Assembly: GCF_004344915.1 (NCBI RefSeq)
Contig: NZ_SKFG01000001.1
Span: 372,001 to 436,000 of the forward strand
DNA from: Paenibacillus albiflavus
GTDB taxonomy: Bacteria > Bacillota > Bacilli > Paenibacillales > NBRC-103111
Direction of reading: 5' to 3'
Length of the DNA: 64,000 nucleotides
Under the pieces are notes generated by a model, which was given only the letters and a program-made list of their open reading frames with translations, ran no database searches and had not been told where the DNA came from. Shown piece by piece: positions 63,101 through 64,000 of the stretch (positions are counted from its first letter, which is position 1; every line of letters starts with the position of its first letter). A program made the translations under genes and the position numbers.

Positions 63101-64000
63101 GGTTTTGTATATCTATAAACATTAAAAGTTTTTTGCTCCTCTTGCGTAAGTAACGTATTTAAAAACTGTACATCTATAACTTTACATGCTGTATTTAGTA
63201 GGAAAACTGCGCGCATTAACAAAGAAAACTGATTGGTTTTGAACATGCTTTCCACTAAATACAGGGAATTTAGTGGTCTTTCATCGTTCATTAACGAGAT
63301 CAATATCTCATCCTTCCAGATTGAATCCAAACTATCGTTATCTAATGCATCGTTTAAAAAAGTAGATAGCCGCACAGCATCCATGTCAATTTGGTCATGT
63401 ATCCATAACCGAAACATTTTTCTCATTATCAAGCTGTTTCCAATACTACAAAAGAAGCCTAATAGTCTGTGATTTTTGTCAAAAGCACTCTGGATAACAC
63501 GTTTTAAAACCCATTCCTCATAAACATCATGAGCTAAATAATATCCTTCAAAGATACTATCAAATACTATGATCTCATCATTTTCAAGTGCACTAATCGC
63601 TTCATGGTCATCGTCTTTCGAAATAATATAATAAGACGTTCCATTATTCGCATTAACGGTGACCATTTTACAAATAGCAGCTTCACGTCTTAAATGAATG
63701 TTGTTTTTTGCATTCACAATATTCTTGATTTTTTCATTCCATATCCGTTCTTTAAAATCTTCAATTGTTTCATCAAGTGTATCTTGAGAATGCTTGGAAT
63801 TAATATATATCTGCAAATAGAATAGATTACATAACAGCGTTTTTAATTTTTCATCAGTAGGCATTCGAAGAGTATGTTGACTGCAGATGGCTTCCAATTG
63901 CCTGATTGTAATGTCTTTTACTTCGTATTCTTGATACTCTGATAAGCGTAGAACGTAATTAATAAGATTATCTTTATAGACCGTTCTAATAGTAAAAATG
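60187..64000 (-). CDS. Very large STAND NTPase-like protein, partial (start beyond right edge)
   Basis: At least 1270 residues are visible; the frame is open at position 64000, so the N-terminus lies outside the window. The visible start looks like the end of a STAND/NACHT-type ATPase module: an IFTIRTVYKDN strand (compare ...TCRT.Y..), EYEVKDITIRQLEAIC, LLCNLFYLQIYI (the L-x-N-P-F-x-L-type segment), then a winged-helix-like IFEGYYLAHDVYEEWVLKRVI (HDxxxEWA-type). The rest, about 1000 residues, is alpha-helical repeat-like without recognisable catalytic motifs. Large proteins of this build include Avs-type antiphage sensors, often with a nuclease at the N-terminus. The family call is an inference; the Walker motifs are not in view. 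Confidence 0.5.
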   Translation of the reverse strand, partial: IFTIRTVYKDNLINYVLRLSEYQEYEVKDITIRQLEAICSQHTLRMPTDEKLKTLLCNLFYLQIYINSKHSQDTLDETIEDFKERIWNEKIKNIVNAKNNIHLRREAAICKMVTVNANNGTSYYIISKDDDHEAISALENDEIIVFDSIFEGYYLAHDVYEEWVLKRVIQSAFDKNHRLLGFFCSIGNSLIMRKMFRLWIHDQIDMDAVRLSTFLNDALDNDSLDSIWKDEILISLMNDERPLNSLYLVESMFKTNQFSLLMRAVFLLNTACKVIDVQFLNTLLTQEEQKTFNVYRYTKPSGTGWAFLFKYIYDNFDRISWNAKNIMTVTDSLSTWVSNHKTGIETKHVGLVALNFYNTIKSSDHLDYTLRDRKLKSIISVILGSALELHVELTHILQEVIENQEIDHQSNYYDLITQLLSGVLDSYSLCEANPDIVIRLAKCFWKRNDKKSEFPRYYHRDSIEDAFDVNSETEHDFYPTSAHHTPIFQLLRVSPQKAIEFVIDFFNHVTESYSNSFLEKEYNECSTIYIKLPNGTVVEQTASRRLWLMHRGTSVAPKLLECMLMALERWLLFFVKQMDRNQAQVVCYELLSKSQSAAITAVVVSAVIAYPEKLFKIACILLQTKEVFDFDIERFVQENHANFCRGLVPSNKLYDDERIASNNLDFRKKKFEDIILEYQFQGHGLSEAEFSERVKTLYQKIDDAFSDIPTEYTSSRFVLHRIDLRRMNLDTDAAIEKNGQMYIPMVPDLPDDLKKLSKSTKEQSDILYKHTPLVIWAKARFENDVQSYKKYSTFEEQPLMALEEMNEILSEENTSDYNYLTRSAPIYVSAVLIRDFPDVLTVDQRNNCEQLLTLYLKVTIQQQRMYQIGDGSEAAIASLPTIINSYTKSAQGILDEPAVIFLALLLDEGYLNKAAIKSFSSNAWEICPSNAEQLFVAYIRLKPEYDSNVLVYNGTSTINFFKKKRKVIKGIINSSPSINELDFSKLNENVMLSACMMLSPSKEATYTVIKQVGPLTWQYLFKEDHVRERKVQRNYELDSAYIDWLASFFINLHDTYIRQRLIEDFIPYITSSDYIEQLFRRLVFLQDNLERDEVFWDIWGRLYEPLVKLCEKQMEYNKSITRERYYTGRGLDEIITTYALAFPWWSENIKSWHTLQSNNARFFQQLATDIGYNPIVLYAVSRVLNTIGYSYVEEGLEWLYTIIKNNTHLKQIVLQVNTEYYIEEFIRRYILQYETDIKKYPAVREKVICILSFLVDRGSTSGFMLREGMA

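Overview
The window reads as a chromosomal segment of an endospore-forming Firmicute of the Paenibacillus/Cohnella type. This rests on the gene order and on sporulation genes. The mutS, S41 protease, mutL, methyltransferase, miaA, hfq cluster is followed further along by spoVK, hflX, the YnbB-type PLP protein, glnR and glnA, with lexA/yneA/ynzC beyond. CotE and SpoVK are present. Promoters are sigma-A like, with SOS, GlnR and TetR operators of Gram-positive type. No rRNA, tRNA, CRISPR array, prophage or intact insertion sequence was seen.

Layout. Positions 1-9 kb hold the 5' part of metH (cut by the left edge), mtnD, a HAD phosphatase, the SOS-controlled yneA-ynzC pair divergent from lexA, a MATE exporter, a GyrI-like effector-binding protein and a repeat-bearing lipoprotein. 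Positions 9-31 kb are conserved core on the minus strand: glnR-glnA, YnbB, hflX, spoVK, an LCP protein, a cyclophilin lipoprotein with a YdcF protein, a class A PBP with a Gly/Asn-rich tail, then the hfq-miaA-mutL-mutS operon. Positions 30-39.6 kb hold a phiEco32-type amidoligase, cotE, an ArAE exporter, a SsuABC/ThiXYZ-type ABC operon, an M32 carboxypeptidase, a beta carbonic anhydrase and a YxcD pair. Positions 39.7-53 kb are accessory: a TetR/saccharopine-dehydrogenase-like pair, a membrane-anchored PAF-acetylhydrolase-like protein, a Tet(M)-type ribosomal protection GTPase, a chemoreceptor, a sugar ABC operon, an MFS remnant behind a MerR-type promoter, and an orphan sporulation-kinase-like histidine kinase.

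The most unusual stretch is 53.3-58.4 kb. Unrelated small genes all point the same way (minus strand), separated by five related imperfect palindromes of 93-182 bp. Their ends align without gaps and resemble integron attC sites (59-base elements). Cassette contents include an alpha/beta-hydrolase-like protein, a 35-residue membrane peptide, a nucleoside deaminase, a eukaryotic-type UDP-sugar pyrophosphorylase, a 31-residue holin-like toxin with a probable antisense RNA (type I toxin-antitoxin), and a GmhB-like phosphatase. No integrase gene lies in the window. To the right are a truncated yyaL-type pseudogene, an Mrr-type nuclease with zinc-finger N-terminus, and, convergent to it, a very large STAND-like protein that runs off the right edge. 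These last two suggest a defence island next to the cassette array.

Functional links are mostly conventional: SOS response (lexA, yneA), nitrogen control (glnR, glnA), mismatch repair (mutS, mutL), sporulation (spoVK, cotE). The new-looking biology is the attC-like cassette array with its embedded toxin-antitoxin module, and the neighbouring defence-like genes. Starts were revised from the longest open frame wherever a ribosome binding site or promoter pointed to a later codon.
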